Shown here in pieces: positions 25,564 through 33,663 of a stretch of 64,000 nt of DNA. Within the stretch, counting starts at the first letter, position 1. The number at the start of each line of letters is the position of its first letter. A program made the translations under genes and the position numbers. Source of the stretch: Oscillospiraceae bacterium (GTDB lineage Bacteria; Bacillota; Clostridia; Oscillospirales; Oscillospiraceae); NCBI GenBank assembly GCA_017622295.1, contig JAGARK010000026.1, positions 29,840 through 93,839 of the forward strand. Reading direction: 5' to 3'. Under the pieces are notes generated by a model, which saw only the letters and a program-made list of their open reading frames with translations, made no database searches and was not told the origin of the DNA.

Positions 25564-26418
25564 ATGGGTATATTTTCCGACATTCTGCTCACCGTCGATT
25601 TCGACCGGACCCTCACTGCGCCGGATTCCACCATCCCCCAGCGCAATTTTGAGGCCATCCGCTATTTTATGGAAAACGGCGGTGCCTTCACCGTCAATAC
25701 CGGCCGCAGCGTGCCCATGTACAGCCGCCTGCTGAACGAAGTAGAGGTCAATGCGCCTCTGCTGCTCTACAACGGCTCCGCCGCCTACGACCGGGAAACC
25801 GGGGAGCTGTCGCTGCTGCGCCCCATCGACATGGATATGAAGGAAACGGTTCTGGAGCTGCTGGAGCTGTTCCCGGACCTGACGGTGGAGGTCCAGGGCG
25901 TCAAGGCACACTACAATTTCATCCCCGACAAAAAATGGGACGATTTCTGCGCCTACAACAAATGCCCCTGCGCCACCGCCCGGCCGGAGGACGACCTGGG
26001 GCCCTTCCTGAAATTCACCCTCTACGGCGAATTTCACGATTCCACCGTCCCCAGCCTCTTCGTGGCCACCCCCGCCGAGAAGGCCCGCATCGACGAGGCC
26101 GAGGGGATCCTGCTGGAACGCTACGGCGACAAGGTGGAGGTCTTCCGCTCCGCCACCCGCCTTCTCGACGTTCACGCCAAGGGCGTCAGCAAGGGAGGCG
26201 CCGCCCGGGCACTGCAGCAGCGGATGGGAAGAGCCATCCTGATCTGCGTAGGTGACGCAGAAAACGACATCCCCATGCTGGAAGCGGCGGATTTTGCCTA
26301 CGCTCCCGCCGACGGCTTGGTGGCAGACCGGTTCGAAAACGTGTGCAATTGCGGCGAAGGCGCCGTAGCAGACGTGATCTACAAAAAGATTCCCGAAATT
26401 TTGAAAAAAAGGGCTTGA
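25564..26418 (+). CDS. Cof-type HAD family phosphatase
   Basis: Haloacid dehalogenase superfamily hydrolase of 284 aa with a type IIB cap. Motif I is DFDRTLT with nucleophile Asp12 and acid Asp14, motif II Thr in NTGRS at about 45, motif III Lys near HAKGVSKGGA, and motif IV GDAENDIPML. Such proteins dephosphorylate sugar phosphates, pyridoxal phosphate or flavin precursors; the substrate cannot be predicted. The first Asp is preceded by VDF rather than the usual FDLD spacing, but all catalytic residues are present. The -35 of the tRNA promoter overlaps its stop codon. Confidence 0.87.
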   Translation: MGIFSDILLTVDFDRTLTAPDSTIPQRNFEAIRYFMENGGAFTVNTGRSVPMYSRLLNEVEVNAPLLLYNGSAAYDRETGELSLLRPIDMDMKETVLELLELFPDLTVEVQGVKAHYNFIPDKKWDDFCAYNKCPCATARPEDDLGPFLKFTLYGEFHDSTVPSLFVATPAEKARIDEAEGILLERYGDKVEVFRSATRLLDVHAKGVSKGGAARALQQRMGRAILICVGDAENDIPMLEAADFAYAPADGLVADRFENVCNCGEGAVADVIYKKIPEILKKRA

Positions 26419-26443
26419 CAATCCCGCGGATCCGTGTTAGAAT
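26415..26443 (+). promoter_or_regulatory. tRNA operon promoter
   Basis: -35 TTGACA (26415-26420), 17 bp, -10 TAGAAT (26438-26443), 34 bp before the first tRNA. A strong near-consensus promoter. Confidence 0.85.
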
Positions 26444-26477
26444 TTTCTGGCTGAATAGGCCAAGGTAATGCGAGTCC

Positions 26478-26551
26478 GCGGGTGTAGTTCAATGGTAGAA
26501 CACCAGCCTTCCAAGCTGGTCACGCGGGTCCGATTCCCGTCACCCGCTCCA
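26478..26551 (+). tRNA. tRNA-Gly (anticodon UCC)
   Basis: Cloverleaf with acceptor GCGGGTG / CACCCGC, anticodon loop CTTCCAA with TCC at 26510-26512, T-loop TCCGATT and encoded CCA at 26549-26551. First of three tRNAs behind one promoter. Confidence 0.95.
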
Positions 26552-26558
26552 TAGAAAT

Positions 26559-26635
26559 GCGCCAGTAGCTCAGCTGGATAGAGCAACTGCCTTCTAAGCA
26601 GTAGGTCGGGGGTTCGAGTCCCTCCTGGCGTACCA
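26559..26635 (+). tRNA. tRNA-Arg (anticodon UCU)
   Basis: Acceptor GCGCCAG pairs with CTGGCGT (terminal G-U). The anticodon loop CTTCTAA carries TCT at 26593-26595, the T-loop is TTCGAGT and CCA is encoded. The last 24 bases of this gene region are repeated exactly at 26730-26753. Confidence 0.95.
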
Positions 26636-26674
26636 TTTCCGATCCGGCTTTGTCTGGACTCGAAAATTGGATAA

Positions 26675-26693
26675 AACAGTCCGGTGGACTGTT
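26675..26693. repeat. 19-bp palindrome AACAGTCCGGTGGACTGTT, copy 1
   Basis: 8-bp stem and 3-nt loop. The identical 19 bases recur at 26920-26938, both after a tRNA gene. Confidence 0.8.
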
Positions 26694-26729
26694 GATCGCG
26701 AGGGCTTGACCGAGCGACTCCTTGATTGA

Positions 26730-26753
26730 TCGAGTCCCTCCTGGCGTACCATT
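26730..26753 (+). repeat. Duplicated 3' end of tRNA-Arg
   Basis: 24 bases identical to 26614-26637: the end of the T-arm, the acceptor 3' strand, CCA and two more bases. The 5' part of the tRNA is missing, so it is not a functional tRNA. It looks like an attachment-site or deletion scar. Confidence 0.75.
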
Positions 26754-26769
26754 CAGTACAAATGAATAT

Positions 26770-26847
26770 GGTGGATGTAGCTTAGTTGGTTAAAGCGCCA
26801 GATTGTGGCTCTGGAGACCGTGGGTTCGAGTCCCATCACCCACCCCA
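26770..26847 (+). tRNA. tRNA-His (anticodon GUG)
   Basis: G at -1 (26770), the His identity base, precedes acceptor GTGGATG. The anticodon loop TTGTGGC has GTG at 26805-26807 and CCA is encoded at 26845-26847. The 3' acceptor strand is CACCCAC, leaving one A-C mispair at the fifth acceptor position. Confidence 0.93.
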
Positions 26848-26855
26848 TAAAAAAT

Positions 26856-26886
26856 ACCGATATCCATTTGGATATCGGTGTTTTTT
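26856..26886 (+). terminator. tRNA operon terminator
   Basis: 10-bp stem ACCGATATCC / GGATATCGGT with an ATTT loop, then G and six T residues. Confidence 0.9.
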
Positions 26887-27046
26887 GTTTTTTGAAATGG
26901 GATTCGAATGATTCAAAGCAACAGTCCGGTGGACTGTTTTTAGGGAGTGGGAGAATCCCTGCCTTCACAGACGCATCCCGTAGGGATGTGGGTGGAAAAT
27001 CGAAAAAGAGAGCAGTATCTCCCTCCGCAAAGCGGAGGTTTTTTGT
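26887..27046. other. Post-tRNA spacer with a second palindrome and back-up terminator
   Basis: Contains the second 19-bp palindrome (26920-26938) and a CCTCCGC / GCGGAGG stem with a T6 run at 27022-27044, oriented as a plus-strand terminator. No gene is supported; a minus-strand frame over tRNA-His is an artefact. Confidence 0.6.
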
Positions 27047-27928
27047 TCACTCCCCTTTCCCCTCGATCCGGGAATACCAGCACACGCCCCCCAGAATCAG
27101 GGTGCCGCCCACCAGCTGCAGCCCGGTAGGGATCTCCCCGAACAGGAAACCCGCCATCACCGCCGCTGCCGCAGGCTCACAGAGCTTGGAGGCGGAGACG
27201 AAGGACGGTGAAAAGTATTTCAGGCACCAGCTGAAAATGCTGTGGCCCAGAATGGTGGAGAACACCGCCAGCAGCGCGCCCACCACGATGGCGCTGGGGC
27301 CGTAACTGAACATTCCATAGCCCTGAACCAGACACGTCACCATCAGCACCGCCGCGCAGGACGTATATACCATGTAGGTATACACCGTTGTGGAGACCCG
27401 GCTGCGGACAACGCGGCCAATGAGGGTATAGACCGCCACGGCAATTGCCGCCAGCAGTGCCAGAATATCGCCGTAAAGCTGTGAGCCGCTGCCGGAATCG
27501 GCATAGGCGATCATCACGCTGCCCGCCAGAGTCACCGCGATGGCAGCGATGGCCCTGCCGGAGAGCCTGCCTCCCAGTACCAGGCAAAAACCCAGGCAGA
27601 CCCAGATCACCTCCGTGCAGACGATGGTGGTGGAGCTTGCCACGGAGGTGTGGGCCAGGGATTCAAACCACAGAACAAAGTGGATGGCCAGAAACAGACC
27701 GCTGAGACCGCTCAGCAGCGCCAGCTTCTTAGGGATCTGAAATAGTTCCCTGCGCACCGCCGGCTTTCCCAGCACCACGGGGGTCAGAAACAGCACCGTC
27801 CACAGCAGCCGGAAGGCCGCCGTCACCGCCGAAGGGGCTTCGGAGTATTTTACAAAAATCGACGACAGGGAGATGCCCAGAACGCCGACAACGATCATGA
27901 TCATCGGATGTTTTTCGAGATAACCCAT
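27047..27928 (-). CDS. DMT superfamily (EamA) transporter
   Basis: Integral membrane protein of 293 aa with ten predicted helices in two EamA repeats, about 7-135 and 145-290. It belongs to the drug/metabolite transporter superfamily, whose members usually export amino acids or metabolites. GEIPTGLQLVGGTLILGG near the end of the second repeat is a typical EamA finish. The start at 27928 is preferred because AAGGA lies 8 nt upstream; the ATG at 27937 abuts that site. Substrate not predictable. Divergent from the DUF3592 gene. Confidence 0.87.
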   Translation of the reverse strand: MGYLEKHPMIMIVVGVLGISLSSIFVKYSEAPSAVTAAFRLLWTVLFLTPVVLGKPAVRRELFQIPKKLALLSGLSGLFLAIHFVLWFESLAHTSVASSTTIVCTEVIWVCLGFCLVLGGRLSGRAIAAIAVTLAGSVMIAYADSGSGSQLYGDILALLAAIAVAVYTLIGRVVRSRVSTTVYTYMVYTSCAAVLMVTCLVQGYGMFSYGPSAIVVGALLAVFSTILGHSIFSWCLKYFSPSFVSASKLCEPAAAAVMAGFLFGEIPTGLQLVGGTLILGGVCWYSRIEGKGE

Positions 27929-28016
27929 ACATCCCATCCTTCCATACCGGTTTACCCGGATTTTATCATGTTTTCTCACCTGTGGCAACAGCCGGACAAA
28001 CTTTTCCAATCCGCCG

Positions 28017-28045
28017 TTGCGTCAGAGACCGGGGTATGGTATGAT
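28017..28045 (+). promoter_or_regulatory. Promoter of the DUF3592-radical SAM pair
   Basis: -35 TTGCGT (28017-28022), 17 bp, -10 TATGAT (28040-28045). Confidence 0.65.
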
Positions 28046-28079
28046 GTAAATAAAGAAACAGACTGAAAGGAGCAGTATC

Positions 28080-28493
28080 ATGGTTGAGATTATTTTCGGC
28101 ATTTTTGCCGCGCTTTTCGCGCTGATCTTTCTGGCCGTCGGCGTACTGGCTCTGGTGGGCGGCGCGCAGCAGCAGCGCCGCTGCCGCGGATCCGCCGAGG
28201 GTATCGTATCCGCCGTTCACACCCAGAAGCAGCACAAAGGCACGCGCGGGACCACCGTCTACACCCCGGAATTCCGCTTTGACGCCGACGGACAGACCTA
28301 TACCATAAAGGCCAATTTCGCTTCCATCAAGCAGGAATACCAGGAAGGCCAGGCCGTAACCATCCGCTATGATCCCGCCAATCCCCAAAACGCCTATGTG
28401 GCCGACGATCCTGACAACTCCTCCCAGGGCGGCGTTCTGTGCGTTTGTCTGGGGCTGCTGCTCACTCTGGGCGCGCTGGCGCTGTTTGCATGA
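28080..28493 (+). CDS. DUF3592 family membrane protein
   Basis: Protein of 137 aa with hydrophobic helices at about 3-26 and 118-136 bracketing a soluble beta-rich domain (EGIVSAVHTQ through VTIRYDPANPQNAYV). This arrangement, with the RYDPxNP signature, is that of DUF3592. Function unknown. AAAGGAG precedes the start. Its stop overlaps the start of the next gene (ATGA), so the two are coupled. Confidence 0.8.
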   Translation: MVEIIFGIFAALFALIFLAVGVLALVGGAQQQRRCRGSAEGIVSAVHTQKQHKGTRGTTVYTPEFRFDADGQTYTIKANFASIKQEYQEGQAVTIRYDPANPQNAYVADDPDNSSQGGVLCVCLGLLLTLGALALFA

Positions 28494-29359
28494 TGTATAC
28501 CTCCTTCAGTGACAGCTGCCGACGGCGCTTCGGCTGCAAGGTCTATAAGCTCTCCATCGACGCCGGGTTCTCCTGTCCCAACCGGGACGGAAAGCTGGGC
28601 TATGGGGGCTGTATTTTCTGCGCCGGGGACGGCAGCGGTGCCTTCGCCGCCCGGGGCAGCGACATCCGCGCCCAGCTGGAGCAGGCAAAACACCGGGTGG
28701 AGGCCAAAAACCGGGGCGGAAAGTACATCGCCTATTTTCAGGCCTTCACCAACACCTACGCCCCCGCACAGCAGCTGCGCCGCCTCTACGAAGCGGCCCT
28801 GGAGCCGGAGGACGTGGTAGGCATCGCCATCGGCACCCGGCCCGACTGCCTGGGTCCGGAGGTCATCGAACTTCTGAAAGATATCCACAGGCATAAGCAT
28901 GTGTCTGTGGAGCTGGGCCTTCAGACGGTCCATCCCGCGTCCGTCCGCTACATCCGCCGGGGCTATGAGAACGAAGTCTACTTCAACGCGGTACGGCGGC
29001 TGAAGGAGGCGGGGCTCGAAGTCGTGACCCATATCATCCTGGGCCTGCCCGGGGAAACCATGGAAGACGCCGCCGAAACCACCCGCCAGGCCATCGCTGC
29101 GGGCACCGACGGAGTAAAATTCCACCTGCTTCATGTGCTCCGGGGCACAGATCTGGAAAAGGATTACGCCGCGGGGAAATTCCGCTGTCTGGAGCTGGAG
29201 GAATATGCCCGGTGGCTGAAAGCCTGCCTCGCGGAGGTTCCAAAGGACGTGGTGGTTCACCGGATCACCGGCGACGGAGCCAAAAAGGACCTGATCGCCC
29301 CCCTCTGGTCGGCGGACAAGAAGCGGGTCCTCAATTATCTCAACACATATCTGAAATAA
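28490..29359 (+). CDS. TIGR01212 family radical SAM protein (YtqA/YhcC-like)
   Basis: Radical SAM enzyme of 289 aa. The cluster-binding cysteines are in CPNRDGKLGYGGCIFC, with the longer spacing of this family at about residues 24-39. The barrel continues with QAFTNTYAP, GTRPDCL and VELGLQTVH. Bacterial members such as YtqA and YhcC lack a firmly assigned reaction. The start ATG at 28490 (or the adjacent 28493) overlaps the DUF3592 stop. A terminator follows directly. Confidence 0.88.
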   Translation: MMYTSFSDSCRRRFGCKVYKLSIDAGFSCPNRDGKLGYGGCIFCAGDGSGAFAARGSDIRAQLEQAKHRVEAKNRGGKYIAYFQAFTNTYAPAQQLRRLYEAALEPEDVVGIAIGTRPDCLGPEVIELLKDIHRHKHVSVELGLQTVHPASVRYIRRGYENEVYFNAVRRLKEAGLEVVTHIILGLPGETMEDAAETTRQAIAAGTDGVKFHLLHVLRGTDLEKDYAAGKFRCLELEEYARWLKACLAEVPKDVVVHRITGDGAKKDLIAPLWSADKKRVLNYLNTYLK

Positions 29360-29361
29360 TC

Positions 29362-29391
29362 AAAGGACGCCCATGGGCGTCCTTTTTTCCT
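29362..29391 (+). terminator. Terminator of the DUF3592-radical SAM operon
   Basis: AAAGGACGCCC pairs with GGGCGTCCTTT through a minimal AT loop, followed by a T-run. Confidence 0.9.
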
Positions 29392-29469
29392 CTTTTCTTT
29401 TCCCAGATTTTATGGTATGATGCTGGGGCAATCACGGACTGCGAATTTATCTCCCAGGGAGGAATCTTT

Positions 29470-30408
29470 ATGAAGAAAATGCCGGCACTGGCCCTTATTG
29501 CCATGATGCTTTTGACCTTCGTCGCCTGCGGCGGTGAGGAGCCCGCTCCCGCCACGGAGCCCACCGCCCCCATTCTCACCGAAGCGCCCACGCAGGCACC
29601 CACTGAGGCTCCCACCGAAGAGCCCGACCCCATCACCGCCACCGACATGGCCGAGACCGTCCTGTTCGATGACGAAAACTGCAGCTTCACCGTCAGCCTG
29701 GCCTCCGAAAATGCCCACCTGGGCATGACTTTGGATGCCCTGTGTGTCAACAAAACCGACAAGACCCTGATGTTCACCTGGAACACCGTTTCCGTCTGCG
29801 GCTATCTGTACGATCCTCTGTGGTCCCAGGAGGTCGCCCCCGGCGAGAGCGTTACCAGCGTCGTCTACATCGACACCTTCCAGCTGGAGCAGCTGGGCAT
29901 CACCTCCATCGATGAGATCGAATTTACATTGTACATCTTTGACAGCGGCGATTTTATGGCTCAGCCCTATGCAAACGACGTCTTCACCATCTACCCCACG
30001 GGCTTGGATGAAGCTTCCGTTGTCTATCCGGAGCGCATCAGCGTGGACGGCGAGCAGGTAATCACCGGCGACAACAATGTGGACTTCATCATCGAGGGCT
30101 TTGAAGAAAGCGGCGGTACCTACGCTCTGCGCTGCTATCTGGGCAACCGGACCGATGCCAATCTGGTCTACGCCTGGGAGGACGTAACCGTCAACGGCAG
30201 CGCCATCGACCCCATGTTTGCCTTGGAGGTCCCCGCCGGCAAGCAGACCTACGGCGAAGTATCCTTCTTCCTGCGTGAGCTCAAGGCACAGGGAATCAGC
30301 GACGTGGAGGAGATCACATTCCGTCTGAATGTCACGGATTCCGCCACCGGCGAAGCTGTTCTGGATCAGGTCTTCACCTTCCGGGCCGAAGACAGCCTGG
30401 TGGGATAA
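29470..30408 (+). CDS. Lipoprotein with Thr/Pro linker and two repeated beta domains
   Basis: Protein of 312 aa with no family I recognise with certainty. Lipoprotein signal: hydrophobic stretch at about 4-18, lipobox FVACG with Cys near 20. A repetitive TEAPTQAPTEAPTEEP-type linker spans about 28-55. Two similar domains follow, about 60-180 and 185-310. Each alternates beta-strands and holds a pattern of the type WNTVSVCGYLYDP or WEDVTVNGSAIDP, then VAPGES or VPAGKQ and a DEIEFTL or EEITFRLNV strand. They therefore look like an internal duplication. Surface-exposed; role unknown. Confidence 0.75.
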   Translation: MKKMPALALIAMMLLTFVACGGEEPAPATEPTAPILTEAPTQAPTEAPTEEPDPITATDMAETVLFDDENCSFTVSLASENAHLGMTLDALCVNKTDKTLMFTWNTVSVCGYLYDPLWSQEVAPGESVTSVVYIDTFQLEQLGITSIDEIEFTLYIFDSGDFMAQPYANDVFTIYPTGLDEASVVYPERISVDGEQVITGDNNVDFIIEGFEESGGTYALRCYLGNRTDANLVYAWEDVTVNGSAIDPMFALEVPAGKQTYGEVSFFLRELKAQGISDVEEITFRLNVTDSATGEAVLDQVFTFRAEDSLVG

Positions 30409-30425
30409 TTTATAATACCATGCAA

Positions 30426-30453
30426 AAAGGGCACCCCGAAGGGTGCCCTTTCG
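30426..30453. terminator. Terminator between the lipoprotein gene and pta
   Basis: AAAGGGCACCC / GGGTGCCCTTT with a CGAA tetraloop between converging genes; symmetric A/T flanks serve both strands. Confidence 0.85.
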
Positions 30454-30472
30454 ATTATGTTGTTTTACAGGC

Positions 30473-31471
30473 TTACACCATTGCAGCGGTGATGATTGCC
30501 ATCTTGTAGACCTCGTCGGCGTTGCAGCCGCGGGACAGGTCGTTGATGGGAGCAGCCAGACCCTGCAGGATGGGGCCCAGAGCTTCGTAACCACCCAGAC
30601 GCTGTGCGATCTTGTAGCCGATGTTGCCGGCCTCGATGGTGGGGAAGATGAAGGTGTTTGCATAGCCAGCAACGGGGGAGCCGGGGAACTTCAGCTGGCC
30701 GACCTCGGGAGCGACAGCTGCGTCGAACTGCATCTCGCCGTCAATAGCCAGATCGGGAGCCATTTCCTTGGCAACAGCGGTAGCGTCATGGGACAGCTTG
30801 ACAGTGCCGCCCTTGCCGGAGCCGTTGGTGGAGAAGCTCAGCATGGCAACCTTGGGATCGATGCCGAAGACCTTGGCGGTGTTGGCAGTCTCGATGGCAA
30901 CCTCAGCCAGCTTCTGAGCAGCGGACAGAACAACGTTGCCCTCCTTGTCCAGGGTGTCTTCGTAGCCCAGGTTGATGGCGCAGTCGCCCATGGCCAGCTT
31001 CTCTTCGCCGCGAACCATGATGAAGCAGGAGGAAACCAGGTGAGAACCCTTCTTGGTCTTGACGATCTGCAGAGCGGGACGGACGGTATCAGCGGTGGAG
31101 TAGGTAGCGCCGCCCAGCAGAGCGTCAGCGTAGCCCATCTTCACCAGCATGGTGCCGAAGTAGTTACCCTTGGCCAGAGCAGCCTTGCAGTCCTCAGCGG
31201 ACATCTTGCCCTTGCGCAGCTCGACCATCTTCTCGATCATGGCTTCCATGCCTTCGTAGGTAGCGGGATCCAGGATCTCGACGCCTTCGATGTTGAAGCC
31301 GCCCTTGGCAGCGTTTGCCTTGACTTCCTCAACATTGCCCACCAGGATGGGGGTCAGGAAACCACCCTCATTCAGACGGGCAGCAGCTTCCAGGATACGG
31401 GCATCGTGGCCCTCGGTGAAAACGATCTTTCTGGGGTTAGCCTTCAGGGTTTCGATCATAGCATTGAACAT
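30473..31471 (-). CDS. pta: Phosphate acetyltransferase
   Basis: Converts acetyl-CoA and phosphate to acetyl phosphate and CoA, the first step of acetate fermentation. The protein has 332 aa, the normal length of the short, single-domain Pta. KIVFTEGHDARILEAA opens the fold, GGATYSTADTVRPALQIV at about 125-142 is the family signature, and SFSTNGSGKGG and FPTIEAGNIGYKIAQRLGG follow in the CoA/phosphate site. GGAGG lies upstream of the ATG at 31471. ackA is not adjacent, so the kinase must be elsewhere. Preceded by a strong promoter. Confidence 0.95.
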   Translation of the reverse strand: MFNAMIETLKANPRKIVFTEGHDARILEAAARLNEGGFLTPILVGNVEEVKANAAKGGFNIEGVEILDPATYEGMEAMIEKMVELRKGKMSAEDCKAALAKGNYFGTMLVKMGYADALLGGATYSTADTVRPALQIVKTKKGSHLVSSCFIMVRGEEKLAMGDCAINLGYEDTLDKEGNVVLSAAQKLAEVAIETANTAKVFGIDPKVAMLSFSTNGSGKGGTVKLSHDATAVAKEMAPDLAIDGEMQFDAAVAPEVGQLKFPGSPVAGYANTFIFPTIEAGNIGYKIAQRLGGYEALGPILQGLAAPINDLSRGCNADEVYKMAIITAAMV

Positions 31472-31522
31472 ATGAAATCAGTCCTCCATATATCGGGTCT
31501 TTGCCCGTAATTTTACAGATTA

Positions 31523-31551
31523 ATTATACATCATCCATTTTCAGGGTGCAA
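31523..31551 (-). promoter_or_regulatory. pta promoter
   Basis: Minus strand: -35 TTGCAC (31546-31551), 17 bp, -10 TATAAT (31523-31528). Confidence 0.8.
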
Positions 31552-31584
31552 CCCTTTTTCGGTTTTTTTGTCCGGTGAGGACGT

Positions 31585-31705
31585 TTGATAAATTGTAGTT
31601 TGCCGCGCTTCGGCGCGAAATGCAGAATGCTGAATGCAAAATTGAAGGGTTTTCTTCGAAAACAATTTAATCGTGCGCTGCATGCACACCATAATTCAAA
31701 TCCCA
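31585..31705. repeat. Composite copy of both AT-rich repeat families
   Basis: Starts with GATAAATTGTAGTTTGCCGC, the inner form of the TTCAAATTACAG-type end. The AATGCAGAATGCTGAATGC arm follows from 31619. Two hairpins come next, TTTTCTTCGAAAA and GTGCGCTGCATGCAC, and then CACCATAATTC. The order matches 25433 and the reverse complement of 57486. Confidence 0.7.
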
Positions 31706-31729
31706 ATTCTTAATACATCCCCGGAAACC

Positions 31730-31758
31730 TTGCAATTTGTAACTTCTTGTGATAAAAT
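31730..31758 (+). promoter_or_regulatory. Promoter of the DUF2207 gene
   Basis: -35 TTGCAA (31730-31735), 17 bp, -10 TAAAAT (31753-31758). Confidence 0.7.
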
Positions 31759-31797
31759 GATTTGATGAAAAATATTCCTGAAAGGAGGGGGAAGCGA

Positions 31798-33519
31798 ATG
31801 AGAAAGCTGCGCTGCGTGATCATCGCGATTTTGTGCGTGATGATGCTCTCGACCACCGTTTTCGCCAACAGTGCCAGTAAGATCGACAATATCGCCTACG
31901 TCTCCAGCGACGGCAGCTGCCAGGTTACCCTGTCCGTCACCGTCCGGCTGGACGGCGCCACCACCGGCCTGACCTTCCCCCTGCCCGGCGACGCCAAAAA
32001 TGTCACCATGAACGGCTCCTCGGTCCGGACCTACAAAAGCGGCAACACCGTGATGGTGGACCTTTCTTATCTGGACAATCTGGTGGGCGAATACACCACC
32101 ACCTTCCAGTACGCACTGGACAATGTCATAATCCGGGAAGAGCCGGAGGAAGGCAAGGACGGGGAAGTGAAGTACTATCTGTCCCTGCCCCTGCTGGCGG
32201 GCTTCGCTTATCCCATCGACAATCTATCCTTCACCGTGACCCTCCCGACAGACGCCGTCACAGAGCCGGACTTTTACAGCGGCTATCTGCAGCAGACCAT
32301 CGAGTCCTCCCTGCAGTTTCTGACCACCGGCAAGATCATCACCGGCTCCACCACGGCCCAGCTCAAGGACCGGGAGACCCTGACCATGACCATGCTGGTG
32401 GAGCGGGACATGTTCCCGGGTCTGCCCATCACCCAGCGTGACGGCAACCCCGAGGTCATCCCTATGGCAATCCTGGCTGCGCTGGCGCTGATCTACTGGA
32501 TCGCCACCCTCCGGACGCCTCCCATCCTCCGCCACTACCGGTCCATGCCCCTGGAGGGCGTCACCGCCGGTGAGATGGGCGCCCGTCTGACCATGGCCGG
32601 CGGCGACCTGACCATGATGGTCTTCACCTGGGCCCAGCTGGGCTACATCCACATCCACGCCGACCGGCGGGGAAAGGTCCTGCTGTACAAGCGCATGGAT
32701 ATGGGCAACGAGCGGGGCCCCTATGAAAACCGCTGCTTCAAGAGCCTCTTTGGCCGCAAAGACGTCATCGATGCCACCGGCAGCTACTACGCAAAGCTCT
32801 GCCTGAAGGCCGCCGAGACGGTGCCGGGCATTGCCGAAATGTACCGCCGCAGCGCCGGTTCCGTCAAGCTGTTCCGGCTGGTTTCCTGCGGTGTCAGCCT
32901 GTTTTGCGGCATCTGCCTGGCCATGAACCTGGTTTTCAACACGGTTCTGCAGGTCCTGCTGGCCCTCATCCTGGGCGCCCTGGGCGTCATTACCGCATGG
33001 AACATCCAGGAGGGCGCCTTCCGCCTCCACATCCGGGGCAAGCTGCCGCTCTATGTGGGCATCGGCTGCGCCGTCCTGTGGATCGTGCTGGGCATTCTGG
33101 CGGGACAGTGGCTCATCGCGCTGCTGGCCATGCTGATGCAGATTCTGGCGGGCCTTCTGGCAGCCTACGGCGGCCGCCGCAGCGATCTGGGCCGTCACGC
33201 CGCCAGCCAGGTGCTGGGTCTGCGGCATTATCTGAAGCATGTGACCAATCAGGAGCTGCGCCGGCTGGTCAGCGACAATCCCGACTACTTCTTCGACATG
33301 CTGCCCTATGCCATCGCCCTGGGCGAGGACGGCAGCTTCGCAAAGCAGTACGGCCGGATCCCGCTGCCGGAGTGCCCCTACCTGACCACCCAGAAGAAGG
33401 TCAAGCACACCGCCGAGGACTGGGCCCGGTATCTTCGTCATGTGGCTGACCTGATGGACAGCCGCCAGCGGAAAATGCAGCTGGAAAAATGGATGGTCAT
33501 CCGCTTCCGCAGAAAATAA
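31798..33519 (+). CDS. DUF2207-type membrane protein
   Basis: Protein of 573 aa. A signal peptide (about 1-23, ending VFA) precedes an extracytoplasmic beta-rich domain to about residue 215. A helix (about 222-240), a cytoplasmic stretch, and two helical hairpins at about 360-405 and 415-455 follow, then a cytoplasmic C-terminus rich in basic residues. This signal peptide-domain-helix-cytoplasmic layout is that of DUF2207 (YciQ-like) proteins. Function unknown. AAAGGAGG precedes the ATG at 31798; the in-frame ATG at 31762 lies only 4 bp past the -10. Monocistronic with its own promoter and terminator. Confidence 0.75.
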   Translation: MRKLRCVIIAILCVMMLSTTVFANSASKIDNIAYVSSDGSCQVTLSVTVRLDGATTGLTFPLPGDAKNVTMNGSSVRTYKSGNTVMVDLSYLDNLVGEYTTTFQYALDNVIIREEPEEGKDGEVKYYLSLPLLAGFAYPIDNLSFTVTLPTDAVTEPDFYSGYLQQTIESSLQFLTTGKIITGSTTAQLKDRETLTMTMLVERDMFPGLPITQRDGNPEVIPMAILAALALIYWIATLRTPPILRHYRSMPLEGVTAGEMGARLTMAGGDLTMMVFTWAQLGYIHIHADRRGKVLLYKRMDMGNERGPYENRCFKSLFGRKDVIDATGSYYAKLCLKAAETVPGIAEMYRRSAGSVKLFRLVSCGVSLFCGICLAMNLVFNTVLQVLLALILGALGVITAWNIQEGAFRLHIRGKLPLYVGIGCAVLWIVLGILAGQWLIALLAMLMQILAGLLAAYGGRRSDLGRHAASQVLGLRHYLKHVTNQELRRLVSDNPDYFFDMLPYAIALGEDGSFAKQYGRIPLPECPYLTTQKKVKHTAEDWARYLRHVADLMDSRQRKMQLEKWMVIRFRRK

Positions 33520-33526
33520 CGATATG

Positions 33527-33557
33527 CTCCCGCAGCGTTTGGCTGCGGGAGTCTTTT
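33527..33557 (+). terminator. DUF2207 gene terminator
   Basis: 10-bp stem CTCCCGCAGC / GCTGCGGGAG followed by TCTTTTG. The repeat element at 33559 starts immediately after it. Confidence 0.85.
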
Positions 33558-33558
33558 G

Positions 33559-33663
33559 TTCAAATTGCAGTTCGTCTGTCCGTCACGATACGCCAATGCA
33601 GGGGCGGGCATTGCCCGTCTCTGCAAGGGTGTTCCTAATCGGCGCGACAAACTGCAATTTGAA
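33559..33663. repeat. Dispersed inverted-terminal-repeat element, copy B (105 bp)
   Basis: Left end TTCAAATTGCAGTTCGTCTG, right end the inverted TTCAAATTGCAGTTTGTCGC. The interior holds GGGCGGGCATTGCCCGTC, an internal hairpin. No coding sequence. 33664-33823 downstream shows nothing recognisable. Confidence 0.8.

Noticed and set aside
26753-26968. Minus-strand frame with a VMGLEPTVSRATIW-type peptide
   Set aside because: This peptide is the well-known false translation of the antisense of a tRNA gene (here tRNA-His).
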